Below, piece after piece: positions 10,300 through 23,202 of a stretch of DNA of 64,000 nt. The DNA is taken from positions 248,001 through 312,000 of the forward strand of contig JAANDG010000065.1 in the NCBI GenBank assembly GCA_036852015.1, in the 5' to 3' direction. This DNA is from Pelodera strongyloides. Taxonomy: Eukaryota > Nematoda > Chromadorea > Rhabditida > Rhabditidae. The notes under the pieces were generated by a model, which saw nothing but the letters and a program-made list of their open reading frames with translations, ran no database searches and was not told the DNA's origin. Both the position numbers and the translations under genes were made by a program. Positions within the stretch are counted from its first letter, which is position 1; each line of letters starts with the position of its first letter.

Positions 10300-11641
10300 T
10301 TTGCACACTTCTACCTTCTGCATAAAATTACCATATTATATTCGTAACCATATGGATGACGAGGTGGTTACTCCAAAATTTGTATCATGAAGCCTTCTCT
10401 AGCGTGGATTCGCAACAATATCCGTTTTTTTTTCATCTTCCTCACTGAAACGAGAGAAGGCAAGTTTCATGATTAACGTCAAATGCTGAATCCACTGAAG
10501 TATTCTTTTGAGCAAAAAAACGTCGGCAAAACTTCTCACCTTTACTTAGATACCTAGATACCTTCGACGTAAAGTAAAGGTGAAGTAAGTGTAAGAAAAT
10601 TTAGACTGCGTGAAGCACGAACCTTGCCTCGCGTCTTGACCCCATCCCAAACTTTGACTTTATTCGCAAACGTTCATTTTATATTTATATAGGTATTTGA
10701 TGTACACAAAATTATGCCGAAGCTTTTCCAAGAGCTTATATTTTTTTTTTATTGTGATAGCTTTCTCTTTGCGTATCTTCTTGTTACAGGCTTACTTTGC
10801 TATTTCATAGCTTCAATGTTAATTTTTAACTTACTGCTTCTATTATATAATAAGATTCTACATAAACTTAATTGCCTGAATCAGCCAACCTGCAATTTTG
10901 AATTTTTGAGCAACAATAATATTACGGGTTTTGGAATCAATTATGAAATGTAAATGTAATTCGTCTTTTATCTCTCTCATTTCCACTTTTACTTCTAAAT
11001 TGATGTTTGTTTGTTTGTTTTTAGAATCGCCTGAATGGTTGCATTAAAAAGGTGGAATAAATTGTGTTTGAAAAATATACGTTTGGCTACTGACATCTCA
11101 AGTTTTATCTCAAATACAAGCACACAGTAAACGACGTTAGATAAAGGCAATTTGCACAGAGTAAGCACAAGAACCTTGCATTTGCAGGGCCTAAACATGG
11201 AAGCAAGAAAAATAGTTTGATAACATGAGTGATGGACCTATGTGGAAAACAACAACAGACTAACTAAAGGCTATGTCCAAACAATCCCTGGTTTTCATAA
11301 GCTTACTTGCAAAGCATTTATTCACGCTCGGTTTATTTACCCGTTGTTATATGTTGTTACGTGGACAGACATAACGCTAATTCGAATTTGCAGCTAACAA
11401 ATGATCGCTTTATACAAGAGCGGCGCCCTAACACTGATGTAATGATAAACCCGCTGGCATATGTACATAACACAAGAAGGGAGCTAACTTTACCCAGCGG
11501 CATGCTATAGATAGACAAGTCAGCCACTCTTGTATAACTGTGGTTGATAGCGATAGGCAGAACAAAAAGTATCACTATATCCAGTTGCGCTTCACGGTCA
11601 ACATATCTAGCTAACTGACTATTATTTTTTATTTCATTCTT

Positions 11642-11692
<51 letters not shown>

Positions 11693-11714
11693 AAAACCCA
11701 TAGCAGTTGAATTT

Positions 11715-12189
11715 TTAAAGGATGGTTCATCTCAATCACTCTCTTTTATTTTTTATGATAAGATCGCAAATATCATGCACAATGAAAATAAATCAATCAC
11801 AGAACAATATGCCTCGCAGAAGAAGCTACCTTATTGGAAGCTAGTTGATCGTAAGCAAAATCTAACTCAAAAACTAATACCCGTACACACATCGCGCGGG
11901 CTAATGGTAAATTAGCCAAGAGCCAATTAAATGATAACACGTGGAAAATACTGACCTGCCGAGTGTAGTTTGTAACTTGGCTAATTGCCATTAGCCCGCG
12001 CGATTTGTGTACGGTCTTAGTTTTTGAGTTTAGATTCTGGCTTCCGATCAACTAGTGTCCAATAAAATAAAGGAAGCTTCTTCTGCGAGTCGCATTGTTC
12101 TGCGATTGATTTAATTTTCATTGTGAATGATATTTGATCAATAAAAACAATAAAAAGAGGGGTGATTTGAGATGAACCTATCCCTTTAA
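11715..12189. mobile_element. Palindromic element, TTAAAGGATGGTTCATCTC family, with nested palindrome
   Basis: The ends TTAAAGGATGGTTCATCTCA and complement enclose a second inverted repeat (ACTCAAAAACTA...GCGCGGGCTAATGG at about 11867-12020). The right TTAA (12186-12189) is also the left TTAA of the next element. Confidence 0.8.
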
Positions 12190-12345
12190 AGCACTATGAC
12201 ACGAGGTTTCTGAAACGGATGTTGGACAACTACATTTACCTGTACCGTATGTAATGGCGTTTCCGGCATAAATGGTACACATTTGCACATGACATTGTAG
12301 CCTTTTCGACATACGTTTCAAAACCAGATGCCACGTCGCTTTGAA
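12186..12345. mobile_element. Palindromic MITE, TTAAAGC...CACG...GTTT family
   Basis: The left end TTAAAGCACTATGACACGAG is answered by CCAGATGCCACGTCGCTTTG at about 12324-12343. Relatives are the outer arms at 14034/15385 and 43190-43316, and the diverged pair starting at 56195. Confidence 0.65.
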
Positions 12346-12621
12346 AAATTCATTTTCCTAATATTTTCGCTCGTTCGATCCATTAGTGTGTCTAGCTGCA
12401 CATTTTGTTTTATTTGGACGAAACGAAATCTGTACCGTAATTTCCAGATCAGGAAAACAAACTCCAAACTACAAATATAACGTAATTGGCAAATTCGCAT
12501 GCCGGTTTCACAAATTAACGTGTTTAGCACACATTGAAGCACATTTGTTCCAAAGGATACAATGTATTTTCAGTGAGAACGGAGGGAAACTATAAGTTTT
12601 AAACCTTTGGGAAATGAAAAA

Positions 12622-15600
12622 ATGGTCAGGACAAGCAAACTATTGACAAGGATATTACAAAGTTGTTTGATTATTGCATGTGTTGTTCTATTAGCATCCT
12701 CGAAGATAGGTAAGTATTTTGTGAAGTTAGTGAATCAGATAGATTTATTTATGCTGGCTAAACTTAGATTTTGATCTAAATCGCTTAAAGCTTAAAGGTG
12801 GAGGCTCACGAGATCTAAGTGTACGATTTATTTCTTCTTATCGATAGATGATGGTAGTTGCCTCCAATAAACATGCCTTACGAAGCAAAAGCTTTTAATT
12901 AGAAGGAATAAATCAATATAATGCTAAGAATTTTATCAAAATTCTTTACCGTAGTTCTTTGTGTCCCGAGGGCATCTGTCTCTTATGTCTCCCGCGGGTA
13001 ACTAGCTATGTTGCACCCTTATTTTCTTATTTTGTCACCACCAGATACCCTCGGGACACACCCAATTACACAGGCTATGGTAAAGAATTTTGATAGAATT
13101 CTAAACATTATATTGATTTATAAGGCATGTTTCTTGGAAGCAAACGAGATTTAAGTGTACGATCTCTTTCTTCTCAACCAGCCGCTTCCGGGCAGCTATG
13201 TTTGATGATAACTTAAACGAATAAACAACTTTTTTTTAGCTGAATTTTGTTTTCGGAATTGTACAGAGAACAGTGCTTTTAGATAATAATTTTAATAATA
13301 ATGCGGCCACCGGAGAAGACGCCTCAGCTACAGTAATACCACTCAACGAACAAGGTACCACGTTTTAGCAAAACATATTTTTATTCGTTGTCTAGGAAAA
13401 AAAAGACGAAATAAGCATGCTTTCGACCGTGACCCGTCTGTTTGCAAAATTACAATGAATCCGAGAAGCGCACCGCTACGAACGAAGGCTGGTCTGTCTT
13501 CTGGGTAATAGACTTGCCTTGGTAGGCTTGGCATGTTGCAAGATAGGTAGCAGTCTTGGTTGGCCTTCACGGCGGTAAAACGAAGACTTAGAACCTATAG
13601 GCTGGGCCACTTTCTTTATGGTGTCCTATCACTATGTAGGAGTTTCTGGGCTCCAAGCTGCACTATTTTTTGCTTATTTGGTACTAAATGTTTTTATTAC
13701 ATATAAGACTATTTTTTCAGGCACCCGAGATCTTTTCGACAAATGGTTATCTCAGGCACTGTCTGGATTACTTGCCGCGGTGGCTCAGAAAAAGTAACGT
13801 TTCTAAAACATAATGAGTGAATGTCAAGGTTTTTTCAAGAATATCACCTTTTTTCAAATAATTGTTACTTTTATTTTCATATCCAGCTTTGACATCGCTC
13901 CAAAGCACGCACGGGAACATTTACATGCGTGTTCCAAAGGCGCGCAAACAGTTCCGGCGCACGCAAACTGCGTCACACATCTACTCCACCACGTGGATCG
14001 AGTCAAGGCTAGAAGTACGGTGTTTGTAACTTTTTAAAGTGATATGGCACGTAGTTATTGGACAATCGCACTCCCATTTAGTACAGGCAAATTTAAGTGC
14101 CCTTCTATACAGTTCCGGCAACAAATTTGCATGTACTACATGGGAGTACAGTTATCCAGGCGAACGTTTCACAAACCTGAGGCCGTATTCACCACTCACG
14201 GGGAATTTGTCCCCAGGGACAAATAATCCCTGGGGACAAAATCCCTGAGGGATTTTACCCCTACAGGGAAAAATTCCCTGTTCCCCGAACTGCAAACCGA
14301 TTCACACTCATTTGGGGAGATAGGGATTTTTTCCCTACAGGGATTAATAAACTGTGCGGGGAACTTTAAACGGAAATTTAAACTATTAGTGCACCTCCCC
14401 ATCTGAGCAAACTCCATTTTCGTATTTTTGAGGGAATTCTAAATTTTCAGTGAATTTCATTTTAGTCTTGGTGAGCTAAGAAATGAGTGAGTGCCACGTC
14501 CATTTTGTCATTTTCGAAAATAAGGAGGGGGGAGGGGGGCGCTGGCGTTGAATCTTTGAAAAGGTGTTTGGAGCGTTGCGTTCTATTTTTTTTTTACTTG
14601 CACTCGTGAGTTGTAATCTCGTTTTTAGCGAATATAATATGAGGCTTTTTTGCGGGTATAATTTAATTTTAGAAAACCACTTACAACCAATAAAAGAAAA
14701 AAATATTGAGTATCTAATAGTGTGCGAGGCGTAGCCGCATAGCCTGCTCAAATTTAAGTTCCTAATCAAATTTGGTTAATTTTTGACAGTAAAAATTGAA
14801 GCCCGTTTTGTCCATAATTTGCACTATATTATTCTTATAAATTAAAAACCTTTTAATAGGGCAAATTCCCGTAATTAAACATTAGAAAAAATCAAATAAA
14901 AACCGTAAACATTAGAAAAAGTGCCCAGGGAATCATTAGACCCCGAGCCAAAGGTGGGGACAGATTCCCTACTCCCTGACAGCATTTGGGGAAATAGGGA
15001 AAAATGGTGAATCACTAATTTGTCGGGGAATCGCTCCCCAGAGATTAATTTTTTGAAAATTTTCCCCAGGGAGCGATTCCCTGCAGGGAAACGGAGTGGT
15101 GAATACGGCCTCAGGTTTCCTCAAATGTTGAAGGGTTGCTTGGGGCATGTTAGCATTTTCACCAAAGTCGTTAGCTAATGCAAAGCTAGCTAGATCTCAT
15201 GTGCTTATTTGATAAAGGAGAAATCAAATCAATCATAGTTTTTGTCATTGTCTCTAGCTTTCCTTTTACGATAAAAAGCTATCGAGAGGAGGGGATCGAG
15301 ACGTTACCATAGTACAAATTCATATGACATTTTAGGTTTTTCGGGATACGTTTCAAAACCAGGTGCCAAACCGCTTTTAAAAATTCACTTTTCCTAATGA
15401 TGGTTTGCTAATTAATATTAAAACCATTAGGAAATTACAATTGCATACAAAGTCATGTTAACTTCCAAACTACAGTAATATATTAGAGGATATCCTGAAG
15501 AAATACAAGAAAGACATAATGAGAAAGAGGAGACGACCAGGAAAGTTAAACATAACGGAAAATGAGAGAAACGAGAACGAAGGGATGGTGAGAGAACATA

Positions 15601-18600
15601 GGAAAGCAAGACGACGAGAGAAACGAGATTCTAAATATAAGGTTGGTGACCACTTGAAGTACTGTAATTTGGTAGCAGTATAATGGCCGATTTTTGAAAC
15701 GCATGTTCCACAAACTGCGTTCCCATCCTTGTATGCTGTGGAATATAATTGAATGGGGTTTGCCGTTTGCAAGTATACTGACAATTTTTCTTGGAACTAC
15801 ACGAGAATATTTTGTACATTTTTCGTTCGTGCAGAAATACGGTAGTATTGACAGAGAATAACACCGATTTTTTGGGATACTTGCAAACCCCATAATAAAA
15901 ACATAGCACAAATGCGTAGATACGCGCAGTCATTTACATACACTACATGGGGGTACATCATACATCATACGTTTCAAAAAACCCTGACTGTTATTTCGCT
16001 TTAAACTGTATATATTCCTAAAAGCTTCAGATTGTCACTCGAGATTCCTATCAACTTGGTCACAAATTTGATGAGAGCCCAATGGTTCGAGTAGCAAAAT
16101 ATCTCACAAATACAGTAAGACGATTCAAAAATAAGGAACGAGGCGAAGGGTGAGTGCTTGAGTACAGAATATAGTCTGTTCCTTTATAAAGTATCAGAAT
16201 TCTTGACGAGAAGTTTGTGTTCTAGTTCAAGGGAGTTTTCTATTAAAGCGAAATATCACCCGGTTTGGGGTTTTTTCACCAAACATAGTTTAAAAACAGT
16301 TATCAACGAAAATAAATATAAAAACACAAACAAATAAGTGCGTATTACAAAAAAATGTGTGCAAACTAAGATTTTTTTTTGATTTTGTATGGAAAAATCC
16401 GCACATGGCGGTAAAGTAGTAAAATAGCTAAAAAAAACGCCATCTGGGGATTTGAAATAATTAAACATTCCGCGGCATCCGAATGACGAAATGTTGACAA
16501 AATATTTTGAATTTGCTAGTAAAATAAGCAAAAATACGCACGGTTTAAATGCAATCAACGCACGGTTGTTGACTCCCCCTCTTTTTCTATTTTTATTGAG
16601 ACCGACCGCTAATTCGCTAGGGAGGGCTAAGATGGATTAGAGTACGAAACAGATCGTATCGGAGAGAAAGAGAGAGATAATTTTATGTATAGCCGTATTA
16701 CATTAACGCATTCAGCTGGCAACAAACTATGATCAAAATTCGAAAGACTGCCACCGAAGAAAAAGAATTGGAAAAAGGAAAGAAGGAAATGAAGAAAAGA
16801 TTGAAGAATTTCATCGACAATACGCCAACACATCTGGAGGATCCGATTAAAAAGGAACAATTACGCGAGGTGTTTTTTTTTTAAGCGGTATGATACGTGG
16901 TTTTGAAGCATTTGCCAGGCAGTGAAACGTGCTACATAAAAACTGGCTCTATTATGTGCAATTCCGGAAAATACTGGGCTATATACCGAAATTCACTAAC
17001 ATTTCAAAATAACGTGTCACTGTATTGGCACCTGATTTTGATTTTGGTGATGTTTCACAGTTTCCATTTATAATATGAATAATCATGCTAGTATCTTCGT
17101 GACCGGATGCAACCTCTACCTACAAAATGATGGGCAATCAATAATAATAATAACATTTAATCAATTTTTCAGTTCGAACTGCAAGAAGCCAAGCAGAAAG
17201 CAAAGCAAGCAAAAGAAGCGCTACTGAAAGACGAAGTACGGATTCCGATGAAGGTCAGTCTGTGTCTGGTTTAGAATTTTTCGTTCAGTTTTAAAAATAC
17301 AAACTACAAACTATGCACTGATTCAGTTCCATACAAGGATTAGGTTCACAGTAAAATAGTTGTACTATTTGTTCTTGAGTCGCAAGAGGAGGATTTAAAA
17401 AAGATTACAGTTGAGATAGGTTCTATAACATTCAAAACTCGCGCAGTTATGCCCCGAGAGACATCCGACGAGCTACAGTTTTTAGTCATACATAGCTTAC
17501 ACTTTTTAGCTCGCTTTCAGCAATTTACATTTTACCAAGTGATGATCCATTGTTCTTCTATTTCCAGCTTGTCCGAGACGCAGTCAAGATGACGATGGTT
17601 CTGACGGGCCGAAATGTATCTGAATTTGATAAGAAAACCCTCAGAATTGCGTCTCCGCGCTTCTTTTCTGTGGTGAAGGATCAAGAGCATGATGATATGG
17701 TGAATTATTTCTTTAACATTTAATTTACGCTTTGTGAATTTTCAAATACTTGTCAAAAAGATCTACAACCTGTACCCCGCACTAGGTTTAGGCGTTTAGG
17801 AACAAGAACCCTGTTGAAAGGTAGAGCTAAACTATTAAAAAGTGCTTAGACCTAAAATATAATACTATAGATCGACGTGCTCTCTCCATCTCTGCTCTCC
17901 CTTCACAGTGAAGGAGAGCGAGAGGAACAGCTTGGATCATTGCCAAACCTCCTGAAGACCTTATCATCCAAGGACAGAGACGCATGGATCGACTTTATTG
18001 TTGAAAGCGCTGGTAAGTTGATTGGGGACATATATCAGCTGTATGTTCTCAATAGAGAAGAGTGTGCACTCCGACAATCTGCAGCGCTCTCGCGCTCTGA
18101 TGTTTTCGCGCCAGGCTTTCGCTGCACATCACCCTTGCGACATCACCCTTGCGCTGTATAAATGTTTGTTGCTCTATAAAGGAAACACCGTTTCTACCAT
18201 AGTTGAAACATAGGTGTGACCGACGCAGTGGAAAGTGCACGGGCAGCTCGTCAGTTGGAAAAAGAAGCCCTTATGAAAGCACCCAACGGAGCACCCTATT
18301 ACTTTACGAAAGAAAACGTAACGGAGAGGTTTGGTGACCAAGAAGGAGAGAAAATCGATATCTTCCATTCGATGAATAAACGATATACACAGGAACAGGT
18401 GGGATTTTATTGGGTTGATTGAATGGGATATGTAATCAGATCATAAAAAGATGAGGTTCCCTTTAAATAAAGATGACGATGGCAAGACAGAGGGTTCTGT
18501 TCGAGAAAGACAGAATAACCAGGTTTGACTCTCCCGATGCCAATCTGCGCGGAAAGCAATGGACCGTTTCCATATACCATGGATGCTGTATGGAAACACA

Positions 18601-19979
18601 ATATTTTCTTTGATGCAGGTTTTCGCATATTTCAAATTTCAAGCCATGCCATTTCAAGCATTCCATATTGCATACGACAACTCTTGACTTTTCAGAAAAC
18701 CGATCTCGACAAGCAGGGCTTTTCCTTTCTAAACGAGGAACAAGTTGATGTTCTTTATGGGAAAAAGTCCCCGTATCATGATCCAGAGAGAATTCACAGA
18801 TATAAAGCATTTGCTAGACTGGAGGACTCGACGAAACATCTTGTTATAAGAAATGAGTAAGTTGCATCCTAATTTTGCCCTAACGACTTGTTACGTATTT
18901 TCGGAAAACTTTCTACATGTGAAGCTTAGAAATCAACTTGGAGTTCGGAGAAACATCCATTGATGGATAATCAGAAGTCCGACTTCTAATGACCACATAT
19001 CTAGCCGAAAATATTACCGAATAAATGACAGAGACAGGTCGACGTGTGGTTTTTCATGAATTGATGTGTTAAAAAGTTAAAGTTAGGAGTTAGGACTGTC
19101 CGCTCTGGTCTATCGAAATAGTGCGCTCTGGTTACGAGATATGGGCCATCGTTGGTTACGGAATGGGCGGCCAGCCCTGATCCAAGCAACCTTCCCAAGT
19201 TTTTACCACCATGTCGGTGCAACCAGCCGCGGGAATTGAACTCCGGTCGTGTATGTGGTGAGTAGCAGCGCTAGCCACTACACCACCGGCTGGTCACCAT
19301 AGGCAATTAAAAGTATTCAGCTCTCAACGTCATTTCTTTCTTCAGGATCCGTCACTTGTCTAAAGTAGACAATATCTCCGTCTCGCTTCCTCAGCCCTCT
19401 TCAAATAACACACATTCTCGTTCAAAGAGAAATATCGTACTCTCTCCCATAGTCCTCACTCCTCTAGTATTTGCCAGTGCCGCAATGAGCAATACTTGGA
19501 TCGTACTCTCTCCTCTCGTTCTCTCCCCTGTAGTACTCTCTCCTGCTGCGCTCGGTCCTGTCATTCTCTCACCCTGGGTCTTCATCCCTGTCATACTCTC
19601 TCCTCGTCTACTCTCTCCTCTGATCGTCAACCCCCTCATCTTCTCCCCTGTTGTATTGTCCCCTCTCTGTCTCCATCCCTTTATCCTCTCCCCGGGTATC
19701 TTCAACCCAGTTGTTCTCTCTCCCTTTGTGCTCTCACCGTTTATACTCTCTCCCCAGGTCTTTACTCCAGTAATTCTTTCTCCTTTCGCTCTTTCGCCTC
19801 TCATCCTCAACCCCACTGTGGGATCCCCTCTAGTTCTCTCTCCCTTTGTACTCTCTCCGCTTATCCTTTCACCACAGACTCTCTTCGCTGTAGTATTATC
19901 TCCATATGCTCTCTCACCTCTTATTGAATCAAAGTTAACTATTTCTGAAATTGTTATGTCACCTTCCGTTTTATCGTAA
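12622..19979 (+). CDS. MLT-10-like moulting protein 2 (DUF644 + LSP repeats)
   Basis: Thirteen exons splice in phase to 707 residues: 12622-12709, 13283-13354, 13721-13793, 13887-14014, 15487-15641, 16031-16149, 16716-16869, 17173-17253, 17568-17699, 17871-18012, 18214-18398, 18696-18856, 19346-19979. The start [20 protein letters not shown] begins a signal peptide. The middle region matches the upstream paralogue exon by exon ([30 protein letters not shown]). R-S-K-R at 522-525 precedes 19 LSP pentapeptide motifs reaching the C-terminus. Exon 11 equals two exons of the paralogue, so one intron (8325-8617 in copy 1) differs. Exon 5 is longer and richer in Arg/Lys than in copy 1. A secreted role in moulting is inferred from the MLT-10 family. 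A candidate poly(A) signal AATAAA lies at 20407-20412, rather far downstream. A short upstream ATG frame starts 8 bp before the chosen ATG. Confidence 0.9.
12955..13075. repeat. Inverted repeat in intron 1 (GTGTCCCGAGGG)
   Basis: GTGTCCCGAGGGCATCTG near 12960 is answered by ATACCCTCGGGACAC near 13045. It is nested in a larger, decayed palindrome of the TTAAAGGTGGAGGCTCACGAG type (from about 12793) in intron 1 of the second mlt-10-like gene. Confidence 0.6.
14034..15385. mobile_element. Outer MITE split by a 946-bp palindromic element
   Basis: The outer arms are TTAAAGTGATATGGCACGTA (14034) and the complement-like CCAGGTGCCAAACCGCTTTT (about 15359-15378). The inner element at 14173-15118 interrupts it. 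Together they make up most of the 1.5 kb intron 4 of the second mlt-10-like gene. Confidence 0.6.
14173..15118. mobile_element. Palindromic element with CCTGAGGCCGTATTCACC ends
   Basis: AAACCTGAGGCCGTATTCAC at the left is exactly mirrored at 15099-15118. Inside are many copies of CCCCAGGGA and TCCCTGGGG motifs near both ends, so it can fold back extensively. No transposase frame is visible. It is the longest member of the family that includes 2861-2993 and 9205-9335. Confidence 0.8.
15680..16011. mobile_element. TTTCGCTTTAA-type MITE with nested GGGGTTTGCAAG palindrome
   Basis: The right end (TACGTTTCAAAAAACCC... TTTCGCTTTAA) pairs with GGCCGATTTTTGAAACGCAT at about 15683. A second inverted repeat (GGGGTTTG...TTGCAAACCCC, 15754-15893) is nested inside. 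It fills intron 5 of the second mlt-10-like gene. Confidence 0.55.
19000..19296 (-). mobile_element. tRNA-derived SINE in intron 12
   Basis: The minus-strand head (about 19222-19292) looks like a tRNA: ends CCAGCCG and CGGCTGG pair perfectly, with an A box GTGGTGTAGTGGCTAGCGC and a B box GGAGTTCAATTCCC. The anticodon stem does not pair well, so it is a tRNA-derived head and not a working tRNA. The body continues to lower coordinates (about 19000-19222). It lies antisense in intron 12 of the second mlt-10-like gene. It is unrelated to the hairpin-headed SINE-like family. Confidence 0.7.
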
Positions 19980-22683
19980 CGTGGGCTTCTGGCAAACTAA
20001 GTAATTTTGTTATGTTATAGTTAGTTGCTTGGTGATTTTAATGAACAGAAATGTGTTTATATGTAAGAGCAGTCAGCGCTTTGTGCATTTAGAAAGTTAG
20101 TCATTTTACGTATGGATTTCCATATTGAATTATATTTTGTGCGCATGTTTGTGTTGGCTGCTGTGAAAACCGTAAAGTATACTTTTTGTGTGATCCAGAC
20201 TTCACCCACGTCTTATCCAGATTTAAAAATAATTTTATTAATTTAAAAACGAATTTTTATTAATTTAAAAACGAATTTTATTAATATTTCTCTGTCGCGA
20301 CCTCATTGTAAATAACATATTTTCTACCAACGAGCTTACTATTTTACTGTGCAATACGTTTACTGGTTTACTTTCGTTTGTTATAGTTATAAATGTGATT
20401 TTATTAAATAAACTTTAATGATTTATTGGTAGCACAGTGTTGTATTGGGAAAGTTGAACATGATGAAATACCGTGAATAATGTCTTTAATGCTGTGTAAC
20501 AGTCTGTTTTTTGAAACGTATTTTGGACGCTGTGTTCCCATTTAGCGTATGCAAATAACTGCGTGATTTTTTTGTCTAATTATATTATTAGCATGCTGAA
20601 GATATGGGAATGCTATTGTCCAACATACGTTTCAAATGGTCAGCAATCAGCATTGTAAAGTTCTCATATTATGCAGCTGAGACCTCACAATCAGCTATGA
20701 ATGACATATTTTCTGTTGAATATGGAGTAGGCGAAACGTATATTTCCTGTCTCGCTAACCCTACGTTCATGTCGGATGTATAACAAATGTTTTTTTATTC
20801 CTTGCTTGGCCTCGGATCCCACCAGTTCAAGTTTCAAGGACTGTACATGCGTACTCTTTAGATTATCTCAAATTGTAATTACAAAACTCCAAATATTCCC
20901 AAATGTCGCGAAATGTCGTCATAAATTCGTCAATGAGTGATGCGACTGGATATATTTTCATCTTTTGTAGTGCTTTGATATCCCTTCTTTTGTCTTCATT
21001 CGGCTTATTCGGACAAACTGTGATTGATTACGTTTGTGTTCACAATAGCAAAAACCATATCAATGAAAAAGTGCTGTGAATACGGGGAGCAACGGTCATG
21101 CAAGTAAGCGAATCAATGAGTAAAAATAAAGCATTATTTTATGGATTGGTAGGCATATGTGTAGTGGTTAGAGCGAGATTTATGATTTGATGATTTACTT
21201 TATGTACATACAAGTGCATGAAAAGGGTAGAACTTGTCGTTTTATGCTGGATTTGCTGAAGTAAATTATACGTGTTTCGGTGATTTGCAGTATCAACTGC
21301 AAGCAGATTTGGACGATTTTAAATCCTATACACGATAAAAATGACGTGGAAGGCTGTTCAAGTTCAAATTGAAAGTGTTTTTTATAGACGCAATTGTGAA
21401 GAACAGGTTACGCGAAAACCGTCCGCATCAATTACATCAACAATTAAGATCACTTGAGATATTGCCTTACTAATTGATAAACAAATGAAATTTCCGTACA
21501 TTGAATGCCAGTTGCTGATCCTAAACCCCTCTTAAATATTAGTCCATACATTCACAGGGGATAGGCTTCACAGGTTCTCAGGATGAGATGAGGTAACACT
21601 ATGTAAAACTGTTATTGTGGATGACATCGGCCCCATAAGTCCATAAGTAAGGGCCATAAGGTCCCAAAAAGCATCAAATCAATGATTTTATTCCTTACGC
21701 TAATCGATGCTGCATAAAGAAAACATAAAAAAAAAGAAAATGCTTCTTTCGGCAACTGCATTTGAAAGCCATGATTCTATTTTCTATGCCTTAGAAAAGA
21801 AAAACATAAAAAATAGTGCCAAGTCATTTTCTTGACTTTTTCTCCTTTTCAAATAAGGAATGCAAATAGCTCAATGGCAGCTTCTCACATGTCACTACCC
21901 GCGTCGCGACTTAATTTTTCAAATTTTCCTGGGAGCGGGTTCCCTTTGCTAAATGAAAAGTTTCTCAGTCTTTAGACGATTTTTTTGGACGCAGCATCGA
22001 AACGGATATTTGCTCTCTAATCGGCCGGGATAAGCTATAAAACATCCCGAACATTTTCTAGAGAAGGAGATTAATTATTAAGCAAAATGACCTTTTATGG
22101 ACAGGATTTGCTTGCTAATATAATATGTATTAATCACTTAATATAAGAGGGAGGTGGTGAAAAATAAATAAACAAAAATGTGTAATATTTGGTACCAAGA
22201 GTTCAACAGGTTTTTAATTATTTTGTAATTGGTTATTTACTCCGTTTTTTAGTAACACTCTCATAAATCCAAAAACAATCAATATTCTGATATGCAACCA
22301 TAGAGCAACATGTTTATTCCTTACTCATTTGGTACAAAAATACCATATATTATATTGGCACTGATATGTAATATGCATATTTGTAAGGGATGTTTATCAC
22401 ATAATATAAAGCTTGCGGTATTGCACTTGCAGTTAGATAAATAATAGAAATAGCGACTTTCTAGGTGAATATGTACATATGCCGTCTAATTTTTGTAAAT
22501 GGTAGTGACAGCAGTATCTAATGCTAAAAATACAGGTTCGACGAAAATATTGCATAGATAGGCAACCAAGTTACGGCAACATGCATAAAAATTGAAATTA
22601 GGAAAGAAACGTAAAAAAAAAAAAAAAAAAAAAAAACATAAACAAAAAAAAAAAAAAAAAAAAACAAAAAAAAAAAAAAAAAA

Positions 22684-22721
<38 letters not shown>

Positions 22722-23202
22722 AAAAAAAAAGTAGAACAAACTGAAATAAAAATTAAAAAAATCATACACAAAAATTGTAATTAAGAAAGAAAAGTAAAAA
22801 AAAAATCGTTTTAGCCACCAAACGGAAAGATCACAGAAAGATTTTCAACAGAAAATTGACAATGGGAATAATGTTACGCAGTGAAGAAAAACAAAGAAAA
22901 TAATACAGTAAACTCATAATGAGTCTAGTATGGCTATCTCAGGTGACTCTAGGCCCGAGGGCATGCCCTTTTCAGTGGAACGGGGCTGGCCCGTTACCGG
23001 CCTTAGAGGGTGCTAGGTTTTGATAAGTCATGGATAAAGCAAGAGCTCGGATTTTTTTTAATTCAACCCCTCAACTCAACAACCTTTATGATAAAAAAGA
23101 TATAATGCAGATCATGTAAATATTTTCACAGCGAAAAACAAACTCTACACTCTAAACGTGGTGCAAAGTTTGCAAAGTAAACGGACATCTTGGGATTCTA
23201 TT
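19980..23202. other. Spacer with A-rich tract, no gene seen
   Basis: I found no exon-like frames with credible splice sites in either strand. The stretch has the 3' flank of the second mlt-10-like gene, a 20515-20630 inverted repeat (GAAACGTATTTTGG and its complement CCAACATACGTTTC), and a long A-rich tract at 22612-22735. Confidence 0.5.
22612..22735. repeat. A-rich low-complexity tract
   Basis: This is a run of about 120 bases, almost all A, broken by single C or T bases. It gives rise to spurious phenylalanine-rich frames on the minus strand. Confidence 0.95.

Larger units (their letters stand above)
10300..12621. other. Spacer between the two mlt-10-like genes
   Basis: No gene is supported. 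It contains a poly(T) run (11642-11690), a palindromic element at 11715-12189, and a second element at 12186-12345. A TTTCAG at about 12568-12573, 49 bp before the ATG of the second gene, could serve as a spliced-leader acceptor. No clear AATAAA follows the first gene closely. Confidence 0.6.

Noticed and set aside
15427..15933. Several overlapping minus-strand frames opposite exon 5 of the second mlt-10-like gene
   Set aside because: They lie antisense to a confirmed exon and to a palindromic element, and none has a signal or domain.
19222..19292. Functional tRNA gene
   Set aside because: The acceptor ends pair and A/B boxes exist, but the anticodon stem does not form and SINE body sequence follows. 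It is a tRNA-derived SINE head.
22486..22769. Phenylalanine-rich minus-strand frames (also 38711-39016)
   Set aside because: Translation of poly(A)/poly(T) tracts.
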